A stretch of 64,000 bases of DNA from Streptococcus tangpeifui (GCF_011038795.1 NZ_JAAKDU010000008.1:1-64000), one strand, 5' to 3'; counted from the first letter of the stretch, positions 18,431-27,116 are shown. Numbers and translations: made by a program. Notes: generated by a model from the letters alone, not told the origin.

Positions 18431-19459
18431 CTAGTACAAATTAGTATGTGATTCAAAGTTCGACAACTCCTCAACTTTGATCTGCATCTTTTGCGCCTCA
18501 TTAATGAGATCATTATTCTTCTGTTCATCTAATTTAAAAACTTTATGGTCCCAAGTTTTACCTGAATCATCTGTCATGGGAAATGCCTTATCACTCACAA
18601 TCCAACTCTCTCCTTTTTTCTCAAAATGTGGATACAAAATATCTAAGTACTCTTGAAAGTCAAACGTTTCTTTTCCACTGACATTTCGGTAATTCGTAAG
18701 AATTGAAGAATAAGCTTCTGAAAAGTCTAAATTACTATCTTCATTCAGTGCCCCCTTTGTGTTATGCAATAAAATGGCTTCTGAGACAAGTTGACTCCCT
18801 TCTACTCGCTTTCTATAAAATATACCAGCATACTGCGGCTTACCAGAATAATCATTTTCTAATCGCATCAACTTAAAAAAGTAGTCACTATTAGCGATAT
18901 AGTACCATTGATCCATTTCAATATTGCTTACAGGCTTTTCAGTATTATTCTTCAGGTTAGAAGGATCATAGCTCCAAGATAAATTTCCAGAGTAGAGTTC
19001 CCCTTCAGCAATAGTTTGATAACTTCCTAACTTTTTACTATTCTTATACGATGTAACAGTATAGGCAATCGTCGAATAGGTGACAGAATCAATGGTTATT
19101 TTTATAGTATCGGCATGAGTATTAAAAAATGCCACACCTTCTTTATCCGTAACGACAAGTTTTTCACCTTCATATTTAAAAGGAAAATCATGGTCTGTAA
19201 CAGCATCTTCAATATCTGTGTCATCAAAGGTATGAATCCTACCATCTTTAAATGTTATAGTCGAGCTGTAATCTGAATTGCCGTATTCCCAATCAACTTT
19301 GTCAATCCCCGGATAGCGTTGTACCAAAGTTTTTGTCGGTTTTCTATTGATAGATACTTTTTGAGAATTAACTATTTTACCAATTTGGACTCCCAAAATG
19401 AAAACCATTCCTATACTAACAAGGATTAAAGCCACCCATAAACTTATTAACTTCTTCAT
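18431..19459 (-). CDS. Membrane-anchored protein of unknown function
   Basis: 342 aa. One N-terminal membrane segment (about residues 5-29, with a short MKK start), then a hydrophilic extracellular part rich in Tyr, Asp, Lys and Ser. No Cys lipobox, no LPXTG and no domain that I recognise. It has a more AT-rich composition than the neighbouring synthetase genes. Together with the next upstream gene it interrupts the usual hisS-aspS pair, and both genes end in near-identical terminators, which suggests acquired or duplicated DNA. Confidence 0.65.
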   Translation of the reverse strand: MKKLISLWVALILVSIGMVFILGVQIGKIVNSQKVSINRKPTKTLVQRYPGIDKVDWEYGNSDYSSTITFKDGRIHTFDDTDIEDAVTDHDFPFKYEGEKLVVTDKEGVAFFNTHADTIKITIDSVTYSTIAYTVTSYKNSKKLGSYQTIAEGELYSGNLSWSYDPSNLKNNTEKPVSNIEMDQWYYIANSDYFFKLMRLENDYSGKPQYAGIFYRKRVEGSQLVSEAILLHNTKGALNEDSNLDFSEAYSSILTNYRNVSGKETFDFQEYLDILYPHFEKKGESWIVSDKAFPMTDDSGKTWDHKVFKLDEQKNNDLINEAQKMQIKVEELSNFESHTNLY

Positions 19460-19481
19460 AATGATTCTTCCTTTTATAAAA

Positions 19482-19510
19482 TAACCCCACCTATTCCAGT
19501 GGAGTTTTTA
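19482..19510 (-). terminator. Terminator of the 138-aa orphan gene
   Basis: Minus-strand AACTCCAC pairs with GTGGGGTT, with TTATTTT after. It starts 2 nt after the stop codon at 19512. Confidence 0.6.
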
Positions 19511-19511
19511 G

Positions 19512-19928
19512 CTATTTTCCAAAAGCTGCTATCAAATCACTCGTATCAACAAATTCATCCTGAAACTCTTCAAATTCATTAAAGTGATAATCCGCTTCAT
19601 CAGCCAGATGGTTCCAGCTAAAGCCATAAACATCTTGAATGGAGATGCCCCATTCATCGGTCTCCTCGTCATATTGCCAGCCAAGAAATCGTTCTGTCGG
19701 CTTGAAAACTAAGATAACCTTTTGGTAGTCATGGTCCCATTGCTGGCCGAGAAACTGCTGACACATAAAATGGTCGCCGGCCTTTTCGCCATTAAACCAA
19801 GGTATATCATGCCGATCCAAATAGCCAATCATCTTCCAAAACTGTTCCTGAAAGTGAATGGGCTGACTGCGATCAAAACTCAGGCTAAAGGTCTGCTCCT
19901 CTTTTAATAACTCTTCAATACTTGTCAC
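19512..19928 (-). CDS. Acidic cytoplasmic protein of unknown function
   Basis: 138 aa, strongly acidic, rich in Trp, Phe and Asp/Glu, with no signal peptide or membrane segment. The size and composition resemble small immunity-type or regulatory proteins, but I recognise no family. AGGAGAAAATTG lies before the start. It lies downstream of hisS on the same strand, with only 24 bp between them, so it is probably transcribed from the hisS promoter. Confidence 0.7.
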   Translation of the reverse strand: MTSIEELLKEEQTFSLSFDRSQPIHFQEQFWKMIGYLDRHDIPWFNGEKAGDHFMCQQFLGQQWDHDYQKVILVFKPTERFLGWQYDEETDEWGISIQDVYGFSWNHLADEADYHFNEFEEFQDEFVDTSDLIAAFGK

Positions 19929-19952
19929 AATTTTCTCCTAAAAGTCTAAACT

Positions 19953-21233
19953 CTATCCTTCAATCTTGGCCAAAACACGAGCAAAGTCTGTACTGATTTC
20001 TTCGAGACTGACAATCACTTCTTTGCGGGTCTGATTATTCTTAACAGCTGCTTTACCGCTCTCAACTTCGCTTTCACCAAGTGTGATAACCGCCTTAGCC
20101 CTGAAAGCATCTGCAGATTTAAACTGAGCCTTGATCTTGCGGCCCAGATAGTCACGTTCGGCCTTGAACCCTTGCTGACGAAGGGCTTGAACTATCTCGA
20201 GCGCCTTAAGGTTAGCACCATCACCAAGAACGGCTAGGTAGACATCCAAATCCTCATCGATTGGAAGTGAGATGCCTTGCTTATCCAGAACCAGCAAGAG
20301 GCGTTCAATCCCTAAACCAAAGCCAAATCCTGGAGTTTGTGGGCCATCAAAATACTCAACTAAGCTATCATAACGGCCTCCCGCACAGATCGTTAGCTCC
20401 GTTTTATCAATGGTCGTGATGAACTCAAATATCGTATGGTTATAGTAATCCAAGCCGCGCACCATGTTGGTGTCAATCACATAAGGAATTTTCAAGGTCT
20501 CCAGCATCTGACGGACAGCGTCAAAATGAGCTTGACTCTCTTCATCCAAGTAATCCAAGATCGATGGCGCATGCTCAACGGCTTCCTTATCCTCTTTTTC
20601 CTTAGAGTCCAGCACACGTAAAGGATTTTCATCCAATCGTCGCTGACTGTCTTTTGAGAGCTGATCACGCATGGGCTCCAAATAGTCAATCAAAGCCTGA
20701 CGATAAGTTAGGCGACTCTCAGAATTACCAAGGCTGTTGAGGTGCAGGGTGACATTCTTAATACTCAGCTCATCAAAAAGCTGATAGGCCATAGCGATGG
20801 TTTCTGCATCGGTTGCTGGATTGCTGGAGCCAAAGCACTCTACCCCTACTTGGTGAAACTCACGTAAGCGTCCAGCCTGAGGGCGTTCGTAACGAAACAT
20901 AGAACCAATGTAGTACATCTTGACAGGCTTTTGTACTTCAGGCGCAAAGAGCTTATTTTCCACAAAAGAGCGGACAACCGGAGCTGTTCCTTCCGGACGC
21001 AAAGTGATATGACGGTCGCCCTTATCGTGGAAATCGTACATTTCCTTGGTCACGATATCTGTCGTATCACCAACTGAGCGCGAAATTACCTCATAGTGCT
21101 CAAACATAGGGGTGCGAATTTCACCGTAGTTATACTTTTTAAATGTTTCACGTGCAACATCTTCCACATACTGCCATTTAGCACTCTCAGCAGGCAGGAT
21201 ATCCTGAGTCCCTTTTGGTTTTTGAAGTTTCAT
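19953..21233 (-). CDS. hisS: Histidyl-tRNA synthetase
   Basis: 426 aa. Charges tRNA-His. Class II core: motif 2 in [16 protein letters not shown], the His A motif [11 protein letters not shown], motif 3 in [12 protein letters not shown], and a C-terminal anticodon-binding domain from about 325. The ATG at 21233 gives the conserved [13 protein letters not shown] start. No Shine-Dalgarno sequence precedes it; the upstream DNA instead encodes a multi-helix leader (21248-21334). Confidence 0.96.
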   Translation of the reverse strand: MKLQKPKGTQDILPAESAKWQYVEDVARETFKKYNYGEIRTPMFEHYEVISRSVGDTTDIVTKEMYDFHDKGDRHITLRPEGTAPVVRSFVENKLFAPEVQKPVKMYYIGSMFRYERPQAGRLREFHQVGVECFGSSNPATDAETIAMAYQLFDELSIKNVTLHLNSLGNSESRLTYRQALIDYLEPMRDQLSKDSQRRLDENPLRVLDSKEKEDKEAVEHAPSILDYLDEESQAHFDAVRQMLETLKIPYVIDTNMVRGLDYYNHTIFEFITTIDKTELTICAGGRYDSLVEYFDGPQTPGFGFGLGIERLLLVLDKQGISLPIDEDLDVYLAVLGDGANLKALEIVQALRQQGFKAERDYLGRKIKAQFKSADAFRAKAVITLGESEVESGKAAVKNNQTRKEVIVSLEEISTDFARVLAKIEG

Positions 21234-21247
21234 AATTAAGATACAAA

Positions 21248-21334
21248 GGCCGAAAAGAAAGCGACTGAAATCAGGAAGACAGTTCGTCTTCCTGATGACT
21301 AGACTGACTTGTCTATTTTCCGAGCTTTTCGACC
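21248..21334 (-). promoter_or_regulatory. Three-helix structured leader upstream of hisS
   Basis: In the minus-strand transcript, GGTCGAAAAG (21334-21325) can pair with CTTTTCGGCC (21257-21248), with one G-U pair. This 10-bp outer helix encloses two hairpins: TAGAC/GTCTA (21315-21300), and TCAGGAAGAC with GTCTTCCTGA (21295-21271), 10 perfect pairs with a 5-nt loop. The outer helix ends 14 nt before the hisS ATG. A -10 TATAAT lies at 21417-21412, giving a leader of about 170 nt. It lacks the GGGTGGNACC T-box sequence. Possible cis-regulatory RNA; alternatively a partial attenuator. Confidence 0.5.
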
Positions 21335-21531
21335 GTGTTCAATTCCTTTCATAGATTTTAATCAATTTCTTAAGATAGCATGAATCACTGCCTGTATCAC
21401 TACCAGCATCGATTATAATGCTCTTCTTTACACTTATAGCTCCCTCTATTCTACCATAAAAACAGCTGCCCTAACAGTTTAAGTCATTTCAAAAGCCCCT
21501 TAGCAGAAGCTTGAATAACCTTATCAAACTA

Positions 21532-21969
21532 TTACAGTTTAGTATTGATAGCGCCGATATCCCTTTTGATCATCACATAATTAAACACATAGATAGCAGC
21601 ATAAAGAAAGCTGATGAAAACTAACATGCCAAGCAGGCTTGTCACACTAAATTGGAACCATCTCAGGTACCAGCCCGCCACTAGCAGCGGTACTACAATG
21701 AGGCTATAGTGCAAGCAAGTCAGCCAAAGTAAGGAATACTTTTCTGCCTGATGAAAGACAGATTCAGCTATCCCCTGAGCCATGCCCAGACCAGCAAAAA
21801 TGGCAAGTTGGACACCAACCGCGCTGATATCAGACTGAAATTGTTCCATAAAGGCAGGGACTGCTGGTGAGAAACCTCTACCAACCACTAAGCTAGCAAG
21901 GTAGGTGGCTAAACTTCCCATACCTAGCCCCATTAAAGCATAAACGAGCATCTTTTTAAGTACTTTCAT
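21532..21969 (-). CDS. DUF3021 membrane protein, likely partner of the LytTR regulator
   Basis: 145 aa, four membrane segments with short loops, ending in a cytoplasmic KRDIGAINTKL tail. DUF3021 genes commonly follow LytTR regulator genes. In S. mutans the membrane proteins HdrM and BrsM restrain their LytTR partners HdrR and BrsR, which control competence and bacteriocin genes. The regulator gene is 23 bp upstream on the same strand. I infer the same inhibitor role here; which of the known systems this matches is not determined. Confidence 0.75.
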   Translation of the reverse strand: MKVLKKMLVYALMGLGMGSLATYLASLVVGRGFSPAVPAFMEQFQSDISAVGVQLAIFAGLGMAQGIAESVFHQAEKYSLLWLTCLHYSLIVVPLLVAGWYLRWFQFSVTSLLGMLVFISFLYAAIYVFNYVMIKRDIGAINTKL

Positions 21970-21992
21970 GATATCTCCTCCTTTTCTAGTCG

Positions 21993-22427
21993 TTACAAAC
22001 CTAATTTCTCTTTAAATGTTTTGAGGGAGCGTCGGGATACAAAACTCTCACCGCCAGTTTTCAAGGTGAGTTTAATCGTTACCCTGATACTGAGATCCAA
22101 TTTTTGGATGGCACTGATATTAACGATCTCACCTTGAGAAATCTTGATGAAATCTTTTGTCAACTGCTCCTCTAATTGATAAATCCGGTATTTAGTTGCA
22201 TAGACTTTATCTGTTGTCTCTGGGAAAACTTTCTTATCCTCACTGTAAATACGGATAATATCAGGAAGGGCTAAGAGGTATACTTTTTCCATCCATACGC
22301 CAAGCAGATGGTCTGACTTCCCTTCGGCAAGATCGATAATCTGTTGGGTCTTACGGTCAATATGCGCTGCATAAATTTTGATCAGTGTCTCCGCTAACCG
22401 CGAGTCTCTAATGATTTCGAGCTTCAT
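21993..22427 (-). CDS. LytTR-family DNA-binding regulator
   Basis: 144 aa. An N-terminal segment of about 45 residues is followed by a LytTR domain: VYLLALPDIIRIYSEDKKVF (reading the site of the beta-strand core), DFIKISQGEIVNISAI and the C-terminal FVSRRSLKTFKEKLG, where the usual motif is SRR...K..L. No receiver or kinase domain, so it is a one-component LytTR regulatory system together with the membrane gene downstream. GGAGGAAAAGC precedes the start. Direct repeats overlap the promoter, suggesting self-regulation. Confidence 0.8.
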   Translation of the reverse strand: MKLEIIRDSRLAETLIKIYAAHIDRKTQQIIDLAEGKSDHLLGVWMEKVYLLALPDIIRIYSEDKKVFPETTDKVYATKYRIYQLEEQLTKDFIKISQGEIVNISAIQKLDLSIRVTIKLTLKTGGESFVSRRSLKTFKEKLGL

Positions 22428-22452
22428 TGCTTTTCCTCCTCTTTTTTAATTT

Positions 22453-22488
22453 AGTATAACCTATATTTTTCAGAGAGACTATATTTTT
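22453..22488 (-). promoter_or_regulatory. Promoter with paired direct repeats upstream of the LytTR gene
   Basis: Minus strand: AAAAATATAG occurs twice (22488-22479 and 22470-22461), 18 bp apart, directly before a TATACT -10 element (22458-22453). LytTR proteins bind paired direct repeats, usually spaced about two helical turns, so this is a candidate operator. Confidence 0.45.
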
Positions 22489-22633
22489 AAGATAAGCGGC
22501 TGTTTTTTACAGATATACGGTCATGCTTTCAATTAAATAATGGTTACAATTTAGCTTTTTCGATGATAGTTATTGATTTTCTAAAAAAATGGGATTATAA
22601 TGCCTTGTCAAATAAATTTAGAGGAGGAAAGGG

Positions 22634-24481
22634 ATGCTTTCTAATATCAAATATTTCCTTTTAGGGGCCCCTTTAAAATCTGATCCTGAAGAAGAGGATA
22701 ACCATTCTTTGGGTAAATCACAAGCTCTGGCTATGCTATCCAGCGATGCCCTGTCGTCAATTGCCTACGGGCCTGAGCAGGTCATTCTTGTGTTGACTGC
22801 TCTATCAGCTGGTGCTATCTGGTGGTCACTACCTATCGGTATAGCTGTCCTGATTCTTTTAATCAGTCTAACCATTTCTTACAGTCAGGTCATCCGTGCT
22901 TATCCTAGCGGCGGCGGGGCTTATATGGTCTCTACTGAGAATTTGTCACCATCTCTAGGACTGGTGGCTGGCGGCAGCCTCTTAGTCGATTACATGCTGA
23001 CGGTAGCTGTTTCAGTATCATCTGGTGCTGATGCTATCACATCAGCCTTCCCGATACTGAGAGCCTTCAATTTGGAAATCTCTATTGCTCTTGTCCTCAT
23101 CCTGATGATTATGAATTTACGTGGACTCAGAGAGTCGGCGGCAGCGCTCTTTGTACCTGTCTATCTCTTCATTATCTCCACACTTTTTCTGCTAATTTCT
23201 GGTATTTTCCAAATCATCACAGGCCATATAGACTACTCGGCAACAGCCCATATCGGTCAGCCTATTTCGGGACTAACCGTATTCTTGCTCCTTCGGGCCT
23301 TTACCAGTGGTTCGGCATCTTTGACTGGAGTTGAAGCCATTTCAAACGCTGTCCCATTTTTCAAAAAACCAAAAATCAGTAATGCTATTAAGACCCTTGT
23401 CATGATGTCTATGATTCTTGGTTTTATGTTTGTTGGCATTACCTTCCTCAACTACTGGCTTGGCATAGTTCCACAATCTGGTGTAACCATTTTGTCTCAG
23501 ATCGCTCAGAGAATTTTTGGTGCTAGTGTGGTCGGTCAGGTGCTATTTTATATTTTCCAAATTGCTACCGCTCTAATCTTAGCTGTAGCTGCTAATACAG
23601 GATTCTCAGCCTTTCCAATACTGTCTTACAATATGGCTAGAAACAAATATATGCCCCACCTTTATTTAGAAAAAGGGGCACGTCTTGGTTATTCTAATGG
23701 TATTATGACCCTAGCCTTCGGTGCCATTCTTCTGCTCTTTATCTTTAAGGGAAGTACCGAACGGCTAATTCCCTTGTATACAATTGGGGTGTTTATTCCA
23801 TTTGCTCTTGCACAGACTGGTATGGTGGCTTATTGGAAAAAACAAAAGCCTGATCATTTCCTTAGGCGGTCTTGGGCTAATCTGTTAGGAGCTGTCATTT
23901 GTTATGGCATTATCCTCATTCTTTTACTTTTCCGCTTAACAGATATCTGGTATTTTTTCCCAATTATCATTATCTTGATCCTTATGTTTCAGAAGATTCA
24001 CCGTCACTATCAAAATGTAGCGCGACAGTTACGCATTTCTGAACAAACCAAATCTATCCAGTACTCTGGTAACACGGTTCTGGTTCTCGTCGGCAATATG
24101 ACTAACGCCACTGTCGGAGCGATCAATTATGCTAACTCTCTTAGTCAAAATGTTATCGCCTTGCACGTCTCAACAGCCGAGACACAGATAAAAGATGACG
24201 AGGTTAGGGATGAATTCAAACACTATTTCCCAAATACTACCTTTATTAATATTTATTCCGATTATCGCGATATTATCAAGCCAACTGTTGATTTCGTCAA
24301 TGATATGAGTAAGCAAGCCAAGGCTGCTAACAATACTTTGACCGTTATCATTCCACAATTTGTCCCACGAAAGCGTTGGCAAACACTACTGCACAACCAG
24401 ATGAACCTTCGTCTTCGTTATTTTCTCAGATGGAACCAGGATATAATCCTAGCCAGCTATTCCTTCCATTTAAAAAATTAA
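22634..24481 (+). CDS. kimA: KimA-like potassium importer (APC/KUP type)
   Basis: 615 aa. About 12 membrane segments followed by a cytoplasmic C-terminal domain from about residue 450. The N-terminal ALAMLSSDALSSIAYG, PSGGGAYMVS and GGSLLVDYMLTVAVS segments are close to Bacillus KimA (YdaO), a high-affinity K+ transporter inhibited by c-di-AMP. Many databases call it an amino acid permease. AGGAGGAAAGGG precedes the start. I see no c-di-AMP riboswitch upstream, so control would be at the protein level. The c-di-AMP phosphodiesterase GdpP is encoded at 42933-44894. Confidence 0.8.
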   Translation: MLSNIKYFLLGAPLKSDPEEEDNHSLGKSQALAMLSSDALSSIAYGPEQVILVLTALSAGAIWWSLPIGIAVLILLISLTISYSQVIRAYPSGGGAYMVSTENLSPSLGLVAGGSLLVDYMLTVAVSVSSGADAITSAFPILRAFNLEISIALVLILMIMNLRGLRESAAALFVPVYLFIISTLFLLISGIFQIITGHIDYSATAHIGQPISGLTVFLLLRAFTSGSASLTGVEAISNAVPFFKKPKISNAIKTLVMMSMILGFMFVGITFLNYWLGIVPQSGVTILSQIAQRIFGASVVGQVLFYIFQIATALILAVAANTGFSAFPILSYNMARNKYMPHLYLEKGARLGYSNGIMTLAFGAILLLFIFKGSTERLIPLYTIGVFIPFALAQTGMVAYWKKQKPDHFLRRSWANLLGAVICYGIILILLLFRLTDIWYFFPIIIILILMFQKIHRHYQNVARQLRISEQTKSIQYSGNTVLVLVGNMTNATVGAINYANSLSQNVIALHVSTAETQIKDDEVRDEFKHYFPNTTFINIYSDYRDIIKPTVDFVNDMSKQAKAANNTLTVIIPQFVPRKRWQTLLHNQMNLRLRYFLRWNQDIILASYSFHLKN

Positions 24482-24578
24482 AGAGTTAATGTCAAGTAAC
24501 TTTACTTTACAAAAATAATATGATAAACTGTTAGAGTTGATTTAAAATCAAGATTAATCTATTGGAGGAAACATAAAA

Positions 24579-24761
24579 ATGGCAGTACCTGCACGTCGCA
24601 CGTCAAAAGCGAAAAAAAATAAACGTCGTACACACTACAAATTGACAGCTCCAACTGTGAAATTTGATGAAACTACTGGAGATTACTCACGTTCTCACCG
24701 TGTATCCCTCAAAGGCTACTACAAGGGACGTAAGATCGCTAAAGCTAACGCTGCGGAATAA
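24579..24761 (+). CDS. rpmF: Ribosomal protein L32
   Basis: 60 aa, full length. [17 protein letters not shown] start is diagnostic. It contains no Cys, so this is the zinc-independent form. GGAGG lies upstream. Forms an operon with rpmG. Confidence 0.97.
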   Translation: MAVPARRTSKAKKNKRRTHYKLTAPTVKFDETTGDYSRSHRVSLKGYYKGRKIAKANAAE

Positions 24762-24776
24762 TAGAAGGGAGATACC

Positions 24777-24926
24777 ATGCGCGTAAATATTACACTTGAA
24801 CACAAAGAATCTGGTGAACGCTTGTACCTTACTTCAAAAAACAAACGTAACACTCCAGACCGTCTGCAATTGAAAAAGTACTCACCAAAATTGCGTAAGC
24901 ACGTAATTTTTACTGAGGTGAAATAA
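24777..24926 (+). CDS. rpmG: Ribosomal protein L33 (cysteine-free form)
   Basis: 49 aa, start ATG 24777 preceded by AGAAGGGAGATACC, stop TAA 24924-24926. The sequence [19 protein letters not shown] and the [12 protein letters not shown] end match L33. It has no Cys at all, so it is a C-minus paralogue that does not bind zinc. It lies 15 nt after rpmF and is followed by a terminator. Confidence 0.95.
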   Translation: MRVNITLEHKESGERLYLTSKNKRNTPDRLQLKKYSPKLRKHVIFTEVK

Positions 24927-24932
24927 CACAAA

Positions 24933-24969
24933 GAAAGCCTATGAAATCAACGTTTCAAAGGCTTTTTTG
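24933..24969 (+). terminator. Terminator of rpmF-rpmG
   Basis: AAAGCCT pairs with AGGCTTT, with an inner TGAAA/TTTCA, followed by a T run. Confidence 0.8.
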
Positions 24970-25359
24970 TTGACTATTAGTTTCAATTTTTAAAGAACCG
25001 GTAAAAAATCCGGCATCAGTTGTGTAACGAGCTGTGTTGGCTCATAAAGGACTTATAATTTTGTTATAAAAATTGTCAAGTTATGAATTGAAAACCATTT
25101 TATTCTATCATTTATCTATTTATCAATTATTGCAGCCACTTATAACTTTTAAGCTTAAAACAACTAAAATAGGGCTTTATCCCCCGATCCAAGCAGCCAA
25201 TAATAGATACTAGATTAAAGATTTAAGCAAATGAGCCAATTGGTGAACTAGTTGAAATAGTAACAATTTGTAGTACTCACTGTAACGCGCCGTGCTGACT
25301 TGTATCTATATATTCTAAAGGAAGTCAATTATTAACAATAAAAGTCAAAAAATTCGTCC
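24970..25359. other. Gene-free stretch with degenerate repeats
   Basis: No convincing gene on either strand. The related words TGTAACGAGCTGTGTTGGCT (near 25023) and TGTAACGCGCCGTGCTGACT (near 25280) are about 260 bp apart in the same direction, perhaps remains of an old duplication or mobile element. Otherwise AT-rich sequence. Confidence 0.4.
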
Positions 25360-26505
25360 CTATTTCTTAAACATCCCAGCTTGTGCATATAAGATTAGCG
25401 ATAAAGCAATTGTTCCAGCAGCGAAGACTGATATACCCGAAAAGCCTGTAAAGTTTGCAAAGAGGATGCCACCAACAACCCCTGCAATCGTTTCACCCAG
25501 ATACATAGCTGCATTGGACAGGGAAGAAATGGTACTGCGTGCATTCTCCACGGTGCTTTGCAATGTTGTCATAAACAGTGGGAAAATAAATCCATTATTG
25601 ATATAAATAACAGTTAACAGGATTTCAGCAGTCCAAAAATTAGGCGCAAACGGCAAAATGAGATAGAGGATAATCAGTGCTATCAACTCTGTTTGAAATG
25701 CCCTTTGTAAACCAAACCGTTTAACAATTTGACTTCCAAAAAGAGAACCCAATAAATTACCGGCTCCGATAGCAATAATAGCCGTACTGATATTGGTTAA
25801 ACTCATATCAAAATCATGCGTATACCAAGTCGAAATAAAGGTAATAGCAGTAAAGGAGCCTGTTTGAAAAACAAAATAAGCAATGAGGTAACTAGTAGAT
25901 TTCTTATTGGTGAGAATATTTTTATAAGCTTCTCCAAATGAAACTCTATTATGACTGCTAATTTCTAATTTAGGCAAATAGATATAAATGAGTGCAAGTA
26001 ATACCAAAGAGGATACTGCAATAGCGAAAAATGGTGTTTGCCAAGAAACATTAGCTAGATAACCGCCAATAGGGACACCTGCCATTTGAGAAACAGATAA
26101 ACCAGCCGTCGCATATCCCATTACTTGTACAATGAATTTCTTGTCAACGACAATAGGAATTGATGCCCAAACTTGAGGCGTCACAAATGAGGCACTAATC
26201 CCTGCAAACAAACGAAAAAGCAACATTAAAGGAAAACTTACTGCAAACCCACAAAGAAATGTAGAAACAGCAAAAGCAGCTAATCCGTAGACCATGACTT
26301 TTTTTCTATCTCGGCCATCAGAAATTGGTCCTGATATGAGTGCAAATACAGCATAACCAATAGCGTAAGCACTGACCATCCAACCCGAAACAGAAGAATC
26401 TATTCCATATAATTTGGTTAAAGTCGGCAATAAGGGAGAAACTAAAAACGTATCAGTCCCGATGATAAACATGGTAAGGAAAAATAAAACCGAATACTTC
26501 TTCAT
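25360..26505 (-). CDS. MFS transporter, drug efflux type
   Basis: 381 aa, about 12 membrane segments. MFS motif A appears as GPISDGRDRKKVMVYG near residue 60, and PIGGYLANVSWQTPFF near the fifth helix is typical of drug:H+ antiporters of the DHA1 group (AraJ/YdhP-like). The substrate is not known. It is divergent from an ArsR-type regulator gene, and a 22-bp palindrome lies in the shared promoter region just before its start codon, so it is probably repressed by that regulator. Confidence 0.82.
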   Translation of the reverse strand: MKKYSVLFFLTMFIIGTDTFLVSPLLPTLTKLYGIDSSVSGWMVSAYAIGYAVFALISGPISDGRDRKKVMVYGLAAFAVSTFLCGFAVSFPLMLLFRLFAGISASFVTPQVWASIPIVVDKKFIVQVMGYATAGLSVSQMAGVPIGGYLANVSWQTPFFAIAVSSLVLLALIYIYLPKLEISSHNRVSFGEAYKNILTNKKSTSYLIAYFVFQTGSFTAITFISTWYTHDFDMSLTNISTAIIAIGAGNLLGSLFGSQIVKRFGLQRAFQTELIALIILYLILPFAPNFWTAEILLTVIYINNGFIFPLFMTTLQSTVENARSTISSLSNAAMYLGETIAGVVGGILFANFTGFSGISVFAAGTIALSLILYAQAGMFKK

Positions 26506-26528
26506 TATTTTTCACTCCTTCTATTTTT

Positions 26529-26550
26529 TAGTTTAACAGTTGTTTAACTA
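26529..26550. promoter_or_regulatory. Palindromic operator between MFS gene and ArsR gene
   Basis: TAGTTTAACAG followed by TTGTTTAACTA; the half sites match at 9 of 11 positions when inverted. It lies 24 bp before the MFS start codon, as expected of an ArsR-family repressor site. Inference. Confidence 0.5.
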
Positions 26551-26604
26551 TTTAATAAAATATATCACTCATGGATAAGGAAGTCAACACTAAGAATAGA
26601 GAAA

Positions 26605-26633
26605 TTGACATAAAAGTTATCAAGTAGTACAAT
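26605..26633 (+). promoter_or_regulatory. Consensus promoter giving a leaderless mRNA
   Basis: TTGACA (26605-26610) and TACAAT (26628-26633) with a 17-bp spacer. Only 6 nt separate the -10 element from the ATG at 26640, so transcription should start at or next to the A of the start codon. Confidence 0.65.
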
Positions 26634-26639
26634 TTTCAC

Positions 26640-26936
26640 ATGACTATTAAACTATTAAATAATGAAACCGATGACTTAAGAGTGAAGCAGCTAAAAGCCT
26701 TAGCCGATCCTGTCCGTTTAAAAATTGTTCGCTTGCTCGTCCAAAAAAATGATGAACTAAACTGTGGAGAAATTGGAACTATCCTAAAGATGAGTAAGTC
26801 GGCAGCTTCATATCACTTTAAAACTTTGAGAGAGGCCGGGTTGACTACTACTCGAAAAGTAGGGCAGAGTAAATTTGTTAAATTAAATGAGACTGCTTTT
26901 CAAGAGTTTTTACCTGGATTTTTGGAATCTCTTTAA
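26640..26936 (+). CDS. ArsR-family transcriptional regulator
   Basis: 98 aa, a single winged helix-turn-helix: LKALADPVRLKIVRLL at 19-34, then GEIGTILKMSKSAASYHFKTL as the recognition region and a beta wing. It has only one Cys (in LNCGE) and no CxC metal site, so it is probably not a metal sensor. No ribosome binding site precedes the ATG; the promoter position implies a leaderless transcript. Likely controls the divergent MFS gene and itself. Confidence 0.85.
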   Translation: MTIKLLNNETDDLRVKQLKALADPVRLKIVRLLVQKNDELNCGEIGTILKMSKSAASYHFKTLREAGLTTTRKVGQSKFVKLNETAFQEFLPGFLESL

Positions 26937-27065
26937 TGACAATATATTTGATGTCATAATTGATGAACCATCAGTTACTTTTTATCTTTTAAAAACCTTC
27001 TAAAACCAAGGTTATTACTGTTAAATACTTCTATAGATTGCACAATTTAATTTATTATTATAAAA

Positions 27066-27116
27066 AAGCGAACAGTCTCACTATCCTAACTGATAGGAAG
27101 GGCTGTTCGTTTCTTT
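27066..27116 (+). terminator. Terminator downstream of the ArsR gene
   Basis: CGAACAG (27069-27075) pairs with CTGTTCG (27103-27109), with an inner CTATC/GATAG hairpin, followed by TTTCTTT. The minus-strand MFS gene ends nearby, so it may serve both directions. Confidence 0.65.

Noticed and set aside
21234..21460. T-box riboswitch upstream of hisS
   Set aside because: No GGGTGGNACC T-box sequence or antiterminator was found, so a T-box was not called. The leader was reported only as an unassigned structure.
22489..22633. c-di-AMP (ydaO) riboswitch before the KimA-like gene
   Set aside because: The gap is about 145 bp, shared with a divergent promoter, and lacks the conserved riboswitch core.
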